NCBI GenBank assembly: GCA_029168955.1
Contig: JAPDOI010000287.1
Location: 744,001 to 808,000, forward strand
Length of the DNA: 64,000 nucleotides
Direction of reading: 5' to 3'
From: Aplectana chamaeleonis
Taxonomy: Eukaryota > Nematoda > Chromadorea > Rhabditida > Cosmocercidae
Part shown: one piece after another, positions 1-12,129 of the stretch
Layout: each line of letters begins with the position of its first letter
Numbering within the stretch: the stretch's first letter is position 1
The notes under the pieces: model-generated
What the model saw: the letters and a program-made list of their open reading frames with translations, nothing else
Told to the model about the DNA's origin: nothing
Database searches by the model: none
Program-made: the position numbers and the translations under genes

Positions 1-718
1 AGCGAAATCGAATCGCTGCTTCCTCAATCCTTGAAATCATCCTCACGCTCTAGACCATTACAAACGAAAAAAATTTCGAAAAATTCTCCGAAAGTTTCGC
101 GAAAATTTCGTTCGTGTACAACTATAATATACAGCCTGCAGATGTGAAGCCAAAAAAGTTCACCGACCGTTTGCGTTCTATGCAAAATACTCAGGCAGGA
201 CTCGAGACTATTTCGGTTCATGTGTGAAAATTTGAATGCCATTGAGCTTCTCGAGCATCTAGTTCTTTTTAGCTAAGCAGTGGACAAACTCTCAATTTAC
301 AGCTGCGCATTTATCTAGGCAACGTTTTATTGATATCCTGACTGTGCTAACAAGGTTGATAACACGGATGAGTCTACCTTGATCACAATCACGATCGATT
401 CAGGAAATGCTTGGATCTCCACTGGCTAGAATTCATATCTCTAACGAGTTCCTTGTCACCCGAAACCTCAATGACCTCCTTGATCACCTTGCTATCGAAC
501 ACGCTAGTGGCCACCCCATCAACTTTTTCTCCCGTTTCCACTAGCGTACCCCACGAACAGAACTCAAAAATGACGGATTCGTTCAAATCGTCGGGGTTTT
601 TTATCATTTCCCCATTCTTTCCTGCTGCTCTCTTTCTCTCTCTTCTCCACTCTCTTCTCATTCTTCACAACTCCAGCAACTTTTTCTCTCTCCTCATTTT
701 CATCATTTGATCAATGTG
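1..718. other. No gene recognised
   Basis: Ordinary mixed-composition sequence. Open frames of about 90-100 codons overlap on both strands around 389-710, but neither looks like a protein family and the plus-strand one ends in a pyrimidine-rich low-complexity tract. I see no repeat termini or RNA gene here. Confidence 0.5.
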
Positions 719-1117
719 ATACTTTTGTTCGTTTTATTTAATTATTCATTTGTTCATCCAATTGTTTGTCTATTTGTTCATTTGTTTTATTTGCTTAATT
801 TTTATTTGTTTATTTAATCAAGTGTTTATTTATTTATTGGTTTAGTTGTTTATTTGCTTATTTATTCATTCATTTTGATTCACTTATTTTTTATTTAGTT
901 TGTCTTTTGATTTTTTCATTCATTTATTTATTTATTCAGCTATTTACTTTTTTATTTTTTTGTTCTTTTATATTTTTGTACTTATTTAGTTGTTTCCTTT
1001 ATTTTTTAAAATCTCCACATAATTATTTTTTCTTTTCTTTTATTATTTTTTATTTTATTTGATGATTTATTCAGTTATTTATTTACCTAATTATTTGTTT
1101 GCTTAAGTAGTTATTTA
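719..1117. repeat. T/A-rich simple sequence
   Basis: Degenerate TTTATT/TTTGTT-like simple sequence for about 400 bp, almost free of G and C. It ends just before the terminus of a MITE at 1118. No coding potential. Confidence 0.8.
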
Positions 1118-1575
1118 TTTAAAGGTGCAGTACCCTCTCAGACATGAATTTTATGATTTTTTTTAATTGTGTAGTATAAGTCTCCCGTATAACACGTGCC
1201 AAGTGCGAGATCCCGATTCTTCCAAATATGCTAGATACAAGCGATCACCACAGGCTAGACCCCATCGCTCACCACCACGGGCCACACCCCTACCAGATTT
1301 CTGAACTCGACAGCGGCTAGATGGATGGATGACTTTTCAACAAGTCTTCGTTTTTCACTCGCGCCGGACTGTCTTTTTGTGCTGGCTCGCTCTCGCGCAA
1401 AGATTGCGAATGAAGAGAAATACCGGCCTGAAACAACTCGTCCACCAATTTTCCACCTTCAAAATATGGGCATCTTTGAGGAGCCATGACTCCTGTTCAT
1501 AGGGATAATTGGACGATTTCAGAGATACCACCGTGATCAGCGTGTGACTCTCTCTGAGATCAGCAAGTATTTTGC
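1118..1575 (+). mobile_element. MITE family B, copy 1 (non-autonomous TTAA element)
   Basis: Starts TTTAAAGGTGCAGTACCCTC and contains the block CATAACACGTGCCAAGTGCG-like sequence followed by a CACCACGGGCCACAC-like block. The same blocks occur in inverse orientation at 6357-6851 and again at 60422-62036. The right terminus is eroded: alignment with the other copies is lost after the GTGTGACTCTCTC block near 1555. It has no transposase. The TTAA next to AAAGG suggests a piggyBac-like TTAA insertion preference, by inference. Confidence 0.65.
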
Positions 1576-2125
1576 TGTCAAGACGATATATGGGCGACAC
1601 TCCCGATCGTCGAGCGTATTTCTACGCTGAATCTGGCTAGAACTGCAGTTCCAACTTGAAGGTTGAGGCGTGAATGGGAAAGTCTGACTCTTGTCCCAAC
1701 GACTACAGTACGCGATGCCATGTGTCCTAGCAAACTTATAGCGCGCCCACGTGCAAGAAAGTCAACCGCCGGCCGTGGGGAGAGTTTGGCAAGTAGGAAT
1801 TTTCTTCTTCTTTCACTTTTTGCCTTTTTTCTTGATCTCGTTATTCTATAGAAGTTTCTTGCTCTCTCTCGTGATCTCGATCGTCTTGCCCTTCTTAATT
1901 TTATTATTCTTCATCTTCTTGTTCTTCTTGGTGTGGTAATGCCTACGAATGGTTTACTATTGATATTTTAAATTTGATGTTTTGGAAGCTCGCAAAACTT
2001 ATTGACAAATGACTTTACCTAGACTCGAATGAAAATTTTCTTGACAAAAAGAGCAAGATTATCTTCCGTGGATAAAATATGAATATTTGTTGGCAGCAAA
2101 TAGACACTGGAAGACTCCGTACTGC
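1576..2125. other. No gene recognised; pyrimidine-rich tract
   Basis: Non-coding. A T/C-rich stretch lies at about 1795-1940. The open frames here are by-products of that bias. Nothing else recognised. Confidence 0.5.
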
Positions 2126-2317
2126 CGTTATCGGGGCGAAATTCCGCTCCGCAGTTGAGGACAGCCGCGGTTGCAGCATGCAGCACGCAGCACGCCGATA
2201 ATCGTGCTGGACTAGCTCCCGACACAATTATCCCTTCTCCCAGCTTGATTATAATTGTGCTACATGCTGCAGCAGCGAGTCGCTGCAATCGCGGAGCGGA
2301 TTTTCGGCCCCATAACG
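2126..2317. mobile_element. Foldback MITE family H, copy 1
   Basis: The ends form an inverted repeat of about 27 bp. The left starts CGTTATCGGGGCGAAATTCC and the right arm read in reverse starts CGTTATGGGGCCGAAAATCC, both running into CGCTCCGC. A related element with the same GGGRCGAAATTCCG-type end lies at 16734-16908. The short open frames here lie within the arms and are not genes. Confidence 0.7.
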
Positions 2318-3380
2318 ACTGTACAAGCAGTTTTAACAGCTGACGTATGCCATTGGAAAAGGCTTAGAATCACTATCAACGAGCACATTCGATCCCACGA
2401 GGATTCGTTAATTAAAACACACGGGTACTAATCTCACAACACGATTAACACATTGAATTTCTTCTAGAAAGATAAGGAAGGGGACAAAGGAAGAAAATGC
2501 GAGAGCAAAAATGGAAGATTGTAAAATGCAAGAAATGCCATCATAAGCTGAGGAAACGTAGTAAAATGCCTCCTAATACGGAAGTTTTATTTGAAAAGTG
2601 TCAGCGGTTGGTAAGCACGCGGAAGCAGCACGGACGCATTGCTCCCATTAGAATGGCGCGCATGAATGTCTAAAGAAGCGCTCTAGATAAAGATTGTTGA
2701 GTCTTCATCATGAAGGTGTCTATCTGGTCACCAATGAAGTGAAAATGAGTGAAATTCTCAAGGGAAAAAAACGTGCAAGCACGACAGAACGATTTAGCGC
2801 GGCTGGTCTGCCAGCGGCAAATATAGTTATTCTTCATAAACACTAATTAAATAAAACTAAACCTCTCCAGCTAGATCGCGGCTGGAGCGATTTTGAGCTA
2901 AACACGCGGTAGGCTTGAAACGGGTAGGGCCTCGGTCATAGTTGTCAGATCGGCGTAGCCGGTCGATAATCACGAAAGACATGAATGTGGTAAGGCCCCC
3001 GTCATAGTCGATGGATCCACTGAGTCCCACCGGGTCGATACGCACCGAATTCGTGGGAGACTGGTGCAAAAAATCAACCCACCGAGTCCGACTGCGACCG
3101 CCTGATGCCCGCCGCAATCCACCCGGTCGATACTGATGGTTCTCATGCGTACAAGGGCGGGGCCAATGCACCGACTGAGTCCCGCTGCGTCCCAACCGAA
3201 ATCATCCACACCCCATCTATCCAATGATGATTCTTAAAAATGGCTTACGAGTTGAAGACAAAGACATGCTGAAAACAAAAAAAAATTAGCCGCCAAACAC
3301 GTTCCGATTCACAGCTGAGGTGATAATCGTCACTATCAATTGCATGTTTCGCAGAGGAACTGGTTGGCGCTGGGGCAACC
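2318..3380. other. No gene recognised
   Basis: Two overlapping minus-strand frames (about 2857-3224) contain recurrent GGTCGATA/ACCGGGTCG-like words and are not protein-like. No RNA or element termini seen. Confidence 0.45.
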
Positions 3381-3420
3381 GGACTCAGTCGGACTCATTC
3401 GGACTCAGTCGGACTCAGCA
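3381..3420 (+). repeat. 10-bp tandem repeat, 4 copies
   Basis: Four head-to-tail copies of a GGACTCAGTC-type unit, with one C-A to C-A-T change in the second copy. Confidence 0.85.
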
Positions 3421-3660
3421 GGTTTTTCGACGAAGTCTGACGGGCGCCTAAGGTGGAAAAAACACCCGATGCGGCTGACTCGACCGATGTTCACATGATA
3501 TAACAAAAGAAATGAATGATATCCGTGATATCGTTGCACATAATTCATACATATTGACCGCGTCAGCCACAGCTGGCCACAACGGTGTTTTTTGCAACAT
3601 CCATCGTCTATGTTTTTCATACGTATCGACCAAGTAGGCCACGGCGATTTTTCTCTGACA

Positions 3661-3785
3661 GGGGCCTCGCTCCCTCATTCTGAGCCGGTCGAAGTAGGGC
3701 GTATCGGGTTTATCATTTCGAGATATCCTTATTTTGCCATGACCGACCGCTCCTTTGCTTGCTCCGCACGGACTCATCTAAGCGA
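3661..3785 (-). repeat. Dispersed repeat family L, copy 1
   Basis: Read on the minus strand, this 125-bp block aligns with 24757-24885 and 62565-62690. Shared landmarks in order are GATGAGTCCG, GGTCGGTCATGGC, an AT-rich spacer, ACCCGATA and CTACTTCGACCGGCTC. One frame reads DKPDTPYFDRLRM, but the reading frame is not kept in the other copies, so this is more likely a non-coding or decayed element. The GATGAGTCC-GTGC-GGA segment can form a small hairpin in each full copy. Confidence 0.55.
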
Positions 3786-4264
3786 ACTGGACTTCAGATG
3801 TTGTTGATTGAACAAGCTCGTCATTTGCGGTTGGAAAGCCAGCCGTGTTGGGCTGTTCCAACTTTTTTGTGCGCTTCCCCAATCCCCACCCCCACTCCCA
3901 ACTTTTGCTTATTTTTCACCCTTTGGGACCAGATATACACTTTCATGATAGAAACCAATTTTTTTTGTCACAAACCCTGCATCCGAGTAATAATGCGTTT
4001 TGAAAGAGAGCCATTTGATTGAGAGCAACACATAAGCTTTGGTAAATCCCTAGTGACCTGTAGACTCCGATTATCATCAGCAGCGGAGCGGTGGGCTTTG
4101 GTGAAATACAATTAGTGATAAGGAGTTTCCGACGAAAAAGCCACCGCTCTATGCTGTGATAATCGAAAACAGGAGTTCACTTAAAATGAAACAGAATCTA
4201 CCTGCCGCACGTGCATGCGTACTAACAGAGGTGAAGTCTTCGAAAAAGTTTTGTACTGACCGCG
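3786..4264. other. No gene recognised
   Basis: Ordinary non-coding sequence. No repeat termini or plausible coding frame. Confidence 0.45.
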
Positions 4265-4835
4265 GGATATAGTCGGGCCTACCGCGTGTGAGTGCGTACT
4301 AACCGCGGCCAATCCTACGTGCAACATTTGTACCGACCGCGTGGCAAGACGTCTCGACCGCGCGGCGATGCGTACTAACCGCGTGGCTTGGCGTACTGAT
4401 CGCGTGGGAATGCGTATTGACCGCGTGACAGTACGTTTCGACCGCGTGGCAGTGCGTACCGATCGCGTGACCATGCGTGCCGACGGCGTGTCAAGGCGTC
4501 CCGAACACGTGGCAGTGCGTACCGACCGCGTGAAAATGCGTACTAATCGCGTGTCATTCCGTACCGACCGAGTGGCAGCATGTATCAAACGCGTGAAAAT
4601 GCGTACCGACCGCGTCACAGTGCGTATCGACCGCGTATCAAAATGTGCCGACCGCGAGGCAAACCGTACTGATCGTGTGGCAGTGCGTACCGACCGCGCG
4701 ACATAGCGTACCGACCGCTTGGCAAGACGTACTGACCGCTCCGCGATGCGTACTAACCGCGTGGGATTCCGTACTGATCGCGTGGCAGTGCGCATTGACC
4801 GCGCGAATTTGCGTGCCGACCGCGTGCAAATTGCG
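4265..4835. repeat. 21-bp minisatellite, about 27 degenerate units
   Basis: Head-to-tail units of the form GCGTACCGACCGCGTGGCAGT, each 21 bp and roughly 70-90% alike. Because 21 is a multiple of three, several frames stay open on both strands and read as heptads such as MRTDRVA. The 229-codon minus-strand frame over this tract is a by-product of the repeat. Unit variants (TGATCGCGTG, TAACCGCGTG, ACCGCTTGG) are interspersed, so the array is old rather than freshly homogenised. Confidence 0.9.
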
Positions 4836-6356
4836 TTCCAAACGTCGCCCATCCCGCTGTCGGTACGCATTTTGTCCGCCGTCGGTCCACCCCATTGTCT
4901 GAGCTACTGGCTACTTAACGAGCAAAATAAAAGAAGGATGAGCAAGCGTTCATGAAAAACCCGTTAACTGAGGGGCCGGCCGACACATGGAATTAGCCGT
5001 TCTGGCTTGTTTTTCTCAGTTTTCCTGCATATTTTTACATTATTTCACTTATTTTTACTTTCGTAATTGTAAGACCCACATCTTCATGAAGAGAGCTAAT
5101 TTTGTTTTCTAATCGCAAACCTGCCTTTATGAGGCTTTGTACTTTTGTAATGACGATTCATACGTTCCTAATGCACCCAAATGTAGCTTACGAGCAGCTT
5201 ACTCATTCTTCTAGAGAAACGATCCTTCATACGCTGTAATGAAACCATTAGATTTTCGCAAAGATTTTTTTAGAAGATTTGTTTCAGAATGAAAAAAAAA
5301 CTTTAGGACGTTTCTGCGACTGGCTATACACAAATTCTTCGATTATACATGACCAATATCTTAACATGGAGGAGTTTCTGGGCAAAATTATCCAACTTCA
5401 CATTTTTCTTGTATTTTGAAATATCTGTGATTTCATTGTTCGTCGTTTTTTTCAACAGATGTTCGCACCTTGATAGCAGCTGGCGTTGTGTACAAATACG
5501 AGTGCTATAAATAACAAGTCGTTCAGCATTCGACGTCAGCAGCCCCGCAGAATTTCTCTAAAAGTCAGAAAATCATTGATAGCAGAAGAATAGGGAAAGT
5601 GTGCAGGGCAAAAGCGATAAATGAAAAAAAAATTACGGATTAAGAGGGGGATGACGAGGAGTGGGGAGAATATGTTCGTGTCCTGATTAATTTCCATTGC
5701 CCTTTTCTGGTCTCTTCCTATTTTGAATGGCAATAATTAGCTTGGAAACACTGATGAGACAGCCACAAAGCGCTGGACACAAGAAACATCGGCCGAAGAC
5801 ATTCGAGATAACAATCTAGAGCAGGAGTTTGCAAAAGCGACGTCGTGGTGGGTTTTCTGAATAAGTCTTACACGATTTTTTTTCACCGTAACTGCTGTAT
5901 AACACTTAGAAGACCGCGCGTTCCACGGCTAGCCCCCGTAGCGGGCCAGCGCGCTCCACGGTCAGTCACTTCAGTGAGTTTTTAAACTGATTTTTTGTTG
6001 TAATTGCCTATGTCAAAAGGAGATATATGGCACTTAATATCTGCATACCATTTATGGAAGTTGTATGAAGCATAGGTATAAAAGCAATAATTGGAAGGAG
6101 TCCGTACTTCTCGAAGTTAAGCGAAAAAATCGAGTTTTTGGCGTGGGTGCGCAGTGTGGACACGAGGTCCCAGGGACAAAACAGCCGTGGGTACGCAGTG
6201 TGGACACGCGGTCCATTTAGTGCTAACGTCGCAGTGCATGTTATGGTATGAATGTTTATGGTAGGTCTGAATAAGTGCTGAGATTCGCAATACATCTTCC
6301 AATGATTCCCTCGTATGTAAACATTTTAGTAGGATTTTTAGATCGATGTGCTGGTG
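4836..6356. other. No gene recognised
   Basis: Non-coding. A short duplicated phrase, CGCAGTGTGGACACG, occurs twice at about 6148-6210 with 30-40 bp between copies. Nothing else recognised. Confidence 0.45.
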
Positions 6357-6851
6357 AAAGGCACAGAACGCCCAAGAAATTATGTTTCAGTTTTTCATGC
6401 TGATCTTGTAGAGAGTCGCATGCTGATCACAGAAAATCTCTAAAATCGTCGAAGAACCCCTATGAAGAGAAATATGGCTCATTAAAGATGCCTATATTTT
6501 GATGAGGGTAGAAGATCGCTGGACGAGTTGTTTCGGACCCGTACTTTTCTTCATTCGCAGTCGCTGCACGAGAGCGAATTAGATTGAGGAGACAGACCGG
6601 AAGGGGGGGGGGAGAAGAAGGACGATGCGAATGAAATTCATTCACCCATCTAGCCGCTATCGAGTTCGAAAACCTAGTAGGGGGTGTGGCCCGCGGTGGT
6701 GATCGAAGGGGGTCGGGCCTCTGGTGGTCGCCTATATCTCGCCTATTAGAAGGAATTGAGATCTCGTACTTGGCACGTGTTATGCAGGAGCGGTCTACTA
6801 CACAATTAAATAAAACTCACAAAATTCATGTATGAGGGTGTACTGTGCCTT
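6357..6851 (-). mobile_element. MITE family B, copy 2
   Basis: The most complete copy of family B. The left end AAAGGCACAGAACGCCC and the right end TACTGTGCCTT are imperfect inverted termini. The interior matches 1118-1575 and the two halves of 60422-62036 in reverse. No coding sequence. It abuts a family E element at 6852. Confidence 0.7.
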
Positions 6852-7480
6852 GGAAGTCAGGGTTTGCGATAATAACCGTCGTTGTGCTATACTTATTTTA
6901 AAGGCAGTGGTCGCGATCAAATATGCTTGTCTTCTTTTCCTCTCTAAACCCATTTTTGGTTTCGAGTAGTAATAAGACCTATAAGAAAAAATCGCTAAAA
7001 AACCACTGTTTTGAGCCGAAGTTGAAGCCTGAACCTTGTTGCATTTTGATGGTGGACGAGCCCACTCCACATTATCGGCATCTATGATCTTCAATATGAA
7101 GAACATCAGCTGGCTTGAAATTGAATTTCAATCAATGGACATTGACTCATCTAGTCAAAAACACTGGCTGAAGTGCTTGCTTTCATTGTTCAACTGTTTT
7201 TATTCGGTAAATTTGCATTTGTTTCTTCCTCTGAATGTCGATGATTCTTGACTGCTCGGCATGAGCCTGCAATCTTTTTTGCGATGTGCACGTGCGCACT
7301 AACTGGCATCTTCGGGCCTTAGAAACTCTAATTCTAGCCCCTTTTTCACCGCTCTACCTTCCTAGCTTTTCAGCTTTTTCGATATAGACTGGTTTTTGTA
7401 GTTTTTATATGACGTTTTTCATCGTGACCACTGCCTTTAAGGTAGATCTGGCCATCCCAAACTCAGACAGCCTGGAGGTC
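6852..7480 (+). mobile_element. MITE family E, copy split by a family C MITE
   Basis: The family E end (CAGGGTTTGCGATAATAACC at about 6858) continues to 6897. The family E text then resumes at 7441 as GGTAGATCTGGCC. Other family E copies (12418-12500, 13891-14279) have these two pieces joined, for example CTCATGAGAAGGTAGATCTG. The 543 bp in between is a complete family C MITE, so E was here first. Confidence 0.65.
6898..7440 (+). mobile_element. MITE family C, copy 1 (TTAA-flanked)
   Basis: Bounded by TTAA at 6898-6901 and 7437-7440. The termini TTAAAGGCAGTGGTCGCGAT and, reversed, TTAAAGGCAGTGGTCACGAT are near-perfect inverted repeats. It is 543 bp with no transposase. A second complete copy lies in opposite orientation at 28093-28648 and a fragment at 54055-54263. 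It is nested inside a family E MITE. Confidence 0.85.
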
Positions 7481-8434
7481 CGATTCGCCCACGATAGGCT
7501 TTCGATTCCACTACATAATGCTGAGGACGACGATACGGCCGCGTACTTTCCGTGCGCCACGTGACCTAATCTTCGTCAAAGTGAGAAGCACGTGCCGCAA
7601 CACATAGCCGTTCTACGAAGAGGCCACGACACGCTTTCGATTCGATTACGCTGCAGTTTAAACGACAAACGAGCCACGATGCTCTCGATTGAACACGTTG
7701 ATCGATCGCTCCACAATTCATCAGGCGCCTATCAGCCGCACAGTACGAATAGAAGGGGTCCCATCGCATAGAGAGCGCAGCCGGCTTTTCGGATCCGCTC
7801 CTGGAAGGTGACTACGAGTTTATCTCCGTACGATTTTCGACCGCTGAGGGGTCTCCTCCACGGTCCTCGGCGAGGAGAGCTCCCTCACCCTCGACCGTGG
7901 CGAGGTTGATGTCCCTGTTGCGGACTGCTGTTGGGATAACTTCTGCATCGGGCCGTGACTTGGACCGTATCCTTGCTGAGGGAGACCCGCTCTCATCGAA
8001 GGGGTGAGACCCCGCCCCAGCGCTACGAGCTTTTGTTATAGGACGACGTGCTGCTGCGTGGGAAAGGGGGTGCGACGAGGGTTTTGTCTTTCTGCACCAC
8101 GTAGTCCTTTGAAACAGGCCACGTGCCGCTGCGTGGGAAACGGGGGTGCGGCAAGGGTTTTGTCTCTCTGCGACACGCAGTCCTATCAAACAGGCCACGT
8201 GCTTTTCTGAGTAGCACGGGCTGCGAATGTTCCCTTCTACTCGACTAGGAATCCGATTGGAAAGATTATTGAGGCCGAATCGGACCACCTCAGTATCTGG
8301 GAAGGTAAAATAAGTAAAAAGACGGCGGTAAAAAGCGCAGGAACAAAATAGAGAGGTTATTTATCTAGATTTTCAGTCATGCTTGTTTTAGTGTTTTTTG
8401 CTCATAGTTGTGTGCTCTGCTTAGTGTTTCCTTC
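7481..8434. repeat. GC-rich repeat family O with a 76-bp tandem duplication
   Basis: No gene. Two adjacent 76-bp units lie at 8041-8116 and 8117-8192, sharing GCTGCGTGGGAAA, GGGTTTTGTCT and CGCAGTCCT-type words. The block around 7845-7990 resembles 11883-12095: both contain a GTCCCTGTTGCGG or ATCCTTGTTGCGG word followed by a GGATTAACCTC or GGATAACTTC-like stretch. The 158-codon minus-strand frame over the tandem is not protein-like. Confidence 0.5.
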
Positions 8435-10490
8435 AACCTCAACCTTTCACAGTCACACAGTCACAATCCACATTTCCTCCCGAACTTTCGTAGATGCGAC
8501 TACAGGCAGGCTATCTTCCTTCTTGCCAATATCAACTGGTTGAGCCTCTTCAATGACGATGATGACTTGAACTCATGCTATGATAAATTCGAACAAGCCG
8601 TCTATTCTATTATCAGGGTCTGCGCTCCTGTTCAAACTCAAAGACGAAGACATCATCCTGCCCATATCCGCCGCCTTCTATCAGAGAAAGCTCGTCTCTG
8701 GCGACGTGAGTAAAACACTTCGGCTTACAAACACCTCCTTCAGCGATGCTGTGAAGCAGCCACAGAACACGATCTTCAACATGAGTGCAAAGTTTAACAA
8801 TCTGGCAAATCCAGATATTTTTTTCTCGTTTGTCAATCGACGCATGCACGACACCGAATCAGTATCTCCACTTCATGACTCAGATGGAATTTTACACACG
8901 GAAGATGCACAGAAGTGCGAGATACTGTCAAGACAATACCAATCTGTCTTCACTGTTGATGACGGGAACAATACTCTTTTCGCACCACGAACCGATACTC
9001 CCATGCTGGATATCGACTTTGCTCCCTATGTTGTCGGAAGACATATCCAAGCCCTACTCGCAAAGCTCTCCATATCCCCAGACAACCTCCTATCATACTT
9101 CCTCCGACGCGTAGCCACTGCTGTCGCTGTCCCCCTCGCCCACATCTTCATACTGCCCTATCAGACCCACGCTCTACCACGACTCTGGAAGGAAGCCATC
9201 ATCCACCCAATTTTCAAGAAGGGTCGAAAGGATCAAGCCGTGAACTATAGCCCAGTGAGCCTCGTCAGCAACGTCTGCAAGGTGATGGAATCAATGTACT
9301 TTCTACCACCTCATATCCCCTTATCATTTCGGCTTTCTTCCTCGCAAAGCAACAACAACTCAACTGCTGGCCTTCTGGAATGACCTCTTCTCATCGATCA
9401 ATAAATCGCTCCCTGTGGATTTACTCTACCTGGACTTCACGAAGGCATTGGACCGAGTCTTCCACCCGAAACTCCTCCTCAATTTGTCACATTACGGAAT
9501 ACAAGAAGACACTTTTGCATGGCTGTCTAGCTTCCTGACCGAACGTTGGCAGTATGTCTGAATTGGTTAAACGAAGTCTTCGAAAAAAATCACGTGTTAT
9601 CTGGAGTACCTCAAGGCACTGTTCTTGCCCCACTTCTGTTCTTGCTCTACATAAACGACCTACCAGATGCTCTAAAAGTAAACGGCAAAATGGTTGCTGA
9701 TGACGCTAAAGAATACACCTGCTACGATCCCAATGTCGCTTTCCGGCTCTCCGGTCCCATCAAGGCTCTGTCCGAGTGGTCTCTGCTCTGGCAGATGCCG
9801 CTCGCTGCCGAAAAATGCTCAGTCATGTACTTTGGGAGGAACAACGGTCGATATCAATATGAAACATCCGGAACATTACTCAATACTGCGCAAATCACCC
9901 GAAACCTCGACATCTGGCTCTCCTCAGACTTGACCTTCTCGGAGCACATTGCAAAAATTGTGCAAAAATCATCGAGGATAGCTCAACTTATATTACGCAT
10001 TTTCCGAGTCCGCGATATTCACGGCCTTGTGAGAGCGTTCACTGTGTACGTGCGTCCCATCCTGGAGTATGCCAGCTGCATATTTTCCCCGCATGATATT
10101 GAGGAAGTCAATTCTATCGAGAATGTTCAACGTCGCTTCACCAAACGGCTGCTTCTCCGATGTGGAAGACCCGACATCAGTTACGAACAGCGTCTCAATG
10201 AACTACATCAGCAAACCCTCGAAATCAGGCGAAGTATAATCGATATGAAAATTATTCACTCACTGTACATTGGACTCACTGGCTTGCCGCTGGACTCAAT
10301 ACTCGATCGAGCCAACACCATTACCCGTGGACATCCGCGCCGACTGCGCCCGAAAGAAATTCCGAAAAGTTCGAAATGCCGTGGATTCATCCCCCACCGT
10401 TCATACTCGATTTGGAACGGCCTCCCAGCGTAGTGCGTTCTTCAACCAACCCTGGAGTCTTTCGAAAGATCACTATATAATCTGATCCTG
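8435..10490 (+). pseudogene. Decayed CR1-type non-LTR retrotransposon, reverse transcriptase part
   Basis: A 5'-truncated LINE polyprotein. The first recognisable segment is the linker after the endonuclease (words NWLSLF and YDKFEQAVY at about 8530-8600). It is followed in another frame by the RT fingers (WKEAIIHPIFKKG at about 9190), motif A LYLDFTKALD at about 9426-9455 in a third segment, motif B SGVPQGTVLAPLLF at about 9600 and motif C VADD at about 9690. The expected F or Y before ADD is V. The thumb and C-terminal region (YVRPILEY, RRFTKRLL) follow to about 10430. At least three frame changes or stops interrupt it, so it cannot make an active enzyme. CR1 assignment rests on motif wording and the tandem 3' region; a related clade such as L2 is possible. 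Confidence 0.85.
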
Positions 10491-10539
10491 GAAAAACTCG
10501 TTCCGGTTACGAAACTACGCAACTTCAGCTACAACCGCT

Positions 10540-10985
10540 CAACGCAAATATCTCATGGTCCTCGGCATTCAGCGGCAGCAGAGGCACTAGTTTTGTTCAT
10601 CTCATGGTACCCTGCAGTCAGCAACTAACCTTTATTTCATATTAACCACAGCCACTCATTATTTAATCATAGCATATATTTTATGGTCCTTGACACTCAC
10701 CGACAGCATGGCCAATCTTGTTAATATCTCATGGTCCCCGACAATCAGCGACTAGCCTATCAATTTTATCCACTGCAGCCACTCATTAGCCATTTCTTTG
10801 CATATATATCGTGGTTCTTGGCAGTCAGGGATAGCATGACTAATCATATACTTTTCACTACAGCCACTCTGCGTATATTTCATGGTTATCGGCAGTCTGC
10901 GATAGCGTGACTTGTCATCTTCTATCAACAACGTATTTTGTATCACATGATCCTCAGCAGTCTGACAGCAAAATCCGTCATCTTT
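10540..10985 (+). repeat. Tandem 3' region of the CR1-type element
   Basis: Six to seven imperfect units built on ATGGTCCTCGGCAGTCAGCG, spaced about 50-80 bp, with an alternating CCACAGCCACTCATT module. It lies directly after the RT pseudogene and runs to a TGAATGAACATGCATGAATGAA tract near 11035, then AATAAAG, so it is probably the element's 3' untranslated region. Confidence 0.7.
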
Positions 10986-11060
10986 TTATCGTCATGATAT
11001 CAGTGCACATGTGCCTTTCATGAATGAACATGCATGAATGAATGGTGAAATAAAGCAGTT

Positions 11061-11882
11061 GCTAATTGCATACTTTAGCACTCTACTAATTAGTTTATGG
11101 GCAAAATGAAAGACCGAGTAACAAGCATTCCCAAGATTCCCGTTAATTGAGGGCAGGCGGACACTCGGTAATTGGAGGTCCTAACTTGATCCTGCGCGTT
11201 AACAAGTTTTCATGTATATTTACTTTTTGTGATGGCTAGATCTCCTTTCTGATGAAAATAGCACAACAACCGTTCTTCTCGCAAACCCTGCCTTCAATGC
11301 GATTCTGTATGAGTGCCTAATATGTGTGCAAAGATAACAAGTATGTTTTCTGCAGAAGCCTAACAGTTAGGCCGAGAAAAGTCAAAGAACTGGGTAAATC
11401 ATCAACAACACTTCCCACTTGTACAACTGACGGTACGAGATCAATTTTCTAAATCAATTTTCGTAGAGAAATTAAGGTATTTGGTGGCTGAAATCGTTTT
11501 TTACTCAAACTGAAGCGGTTCTGTTTATTGGAAAAAAGGTAGCTCCTACTCAGACAAACCATCGCTCGGAGCGGGACCCGCTCCTCCCAATTATGACGTC
11601 ATCGCCCGGACAGTGGCCGAGGGGCGAACTGGCACCGCGGTCCCTGTCCTATATGAATATCAACGTCTGCTGCTCTCCGGCCGCTCTTAAGGCGACAGCG
11701 GTGCCATCGTTAGAGATGGATAGACGTGGGATAGGTTGATCTTCGAGCGATAACGTGCGCACCACGTTATCACTCAAAGAACAACCAATCCTGCTGTTTA
11801 AGACGGCTCGTCTCGTGTAGACGGGTAGTTGGTGTTTCGAGGCCACTCTTAGGAGGTTACCTCGGGTCACTCTCAAGAAGAC
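11061..11882. other. No gene; fragment of MITE family E and GAGCGG words
   Basis: About 11225-11305 reads like a family E right end (TTTGTGATGGCTAGATC ... CAAACCCTGCCTTCAA). GCTCGGAGCGGGACCCGCTC at about 11563 is the same type of word that is dense at 12130-12270. Otherwise unremarkable. Confidence 0.4.
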
Positions 11883-12095
11883 AATTTTTGGCGGCCGAGA
11901 GGGTCCCCCTTGGCCCGCGGTGGAAAGGCGCCCTCTTTGCGGACCATGCTGGGATGGTATCCTTGTTGCGGCCTGTGGCAGGATTAACCTCCTGGCCCAC
12001 AGGCTGTAAGAAGTACCTTATCCTTTTAGGAGGCTTCATCCTGTCCAGAAGAGGCGGAAATGAAGACAAAATAGCAGTTAGGGAATCTTCGAGAT
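11883..12095 (+). repeat. Dispersed GC-rich repeat family O, copy 2
   Basis: Contains GGCCCGCGGTGGAAAGGCG and TATCCTTGTTGCGGCCTGTG, resembling 7845-7990. Both strands carry open frames of about 85-100 codons without recognisable protein character. Confidence 0.45.
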
Positions 12096-12129
12096 TCGCC
12101 CGGACAGGGACCACAGTGCCAGTTGGGAC

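Noticed and set aside
4181..4870. 229-codon minus-strand frame rich in RSVRTATRSVR repeats
   Set aside because: It is wholly the 21-bp minisatellite read in one frame; the opposite strand and other frames are equally open.
5745..5790. Hammerhead-like CTGATGAG ... AAGAAACA
   Set aside because: The sequence between the two core parts cannot form a closed stem II next to GAAA, and there is no stem I/III or repeat context.
7812..8288. 158-codon minus-strand frame
   Set aside because: Covers a 76-bp tandem duplication; repeats of the same phrase explain the frame.
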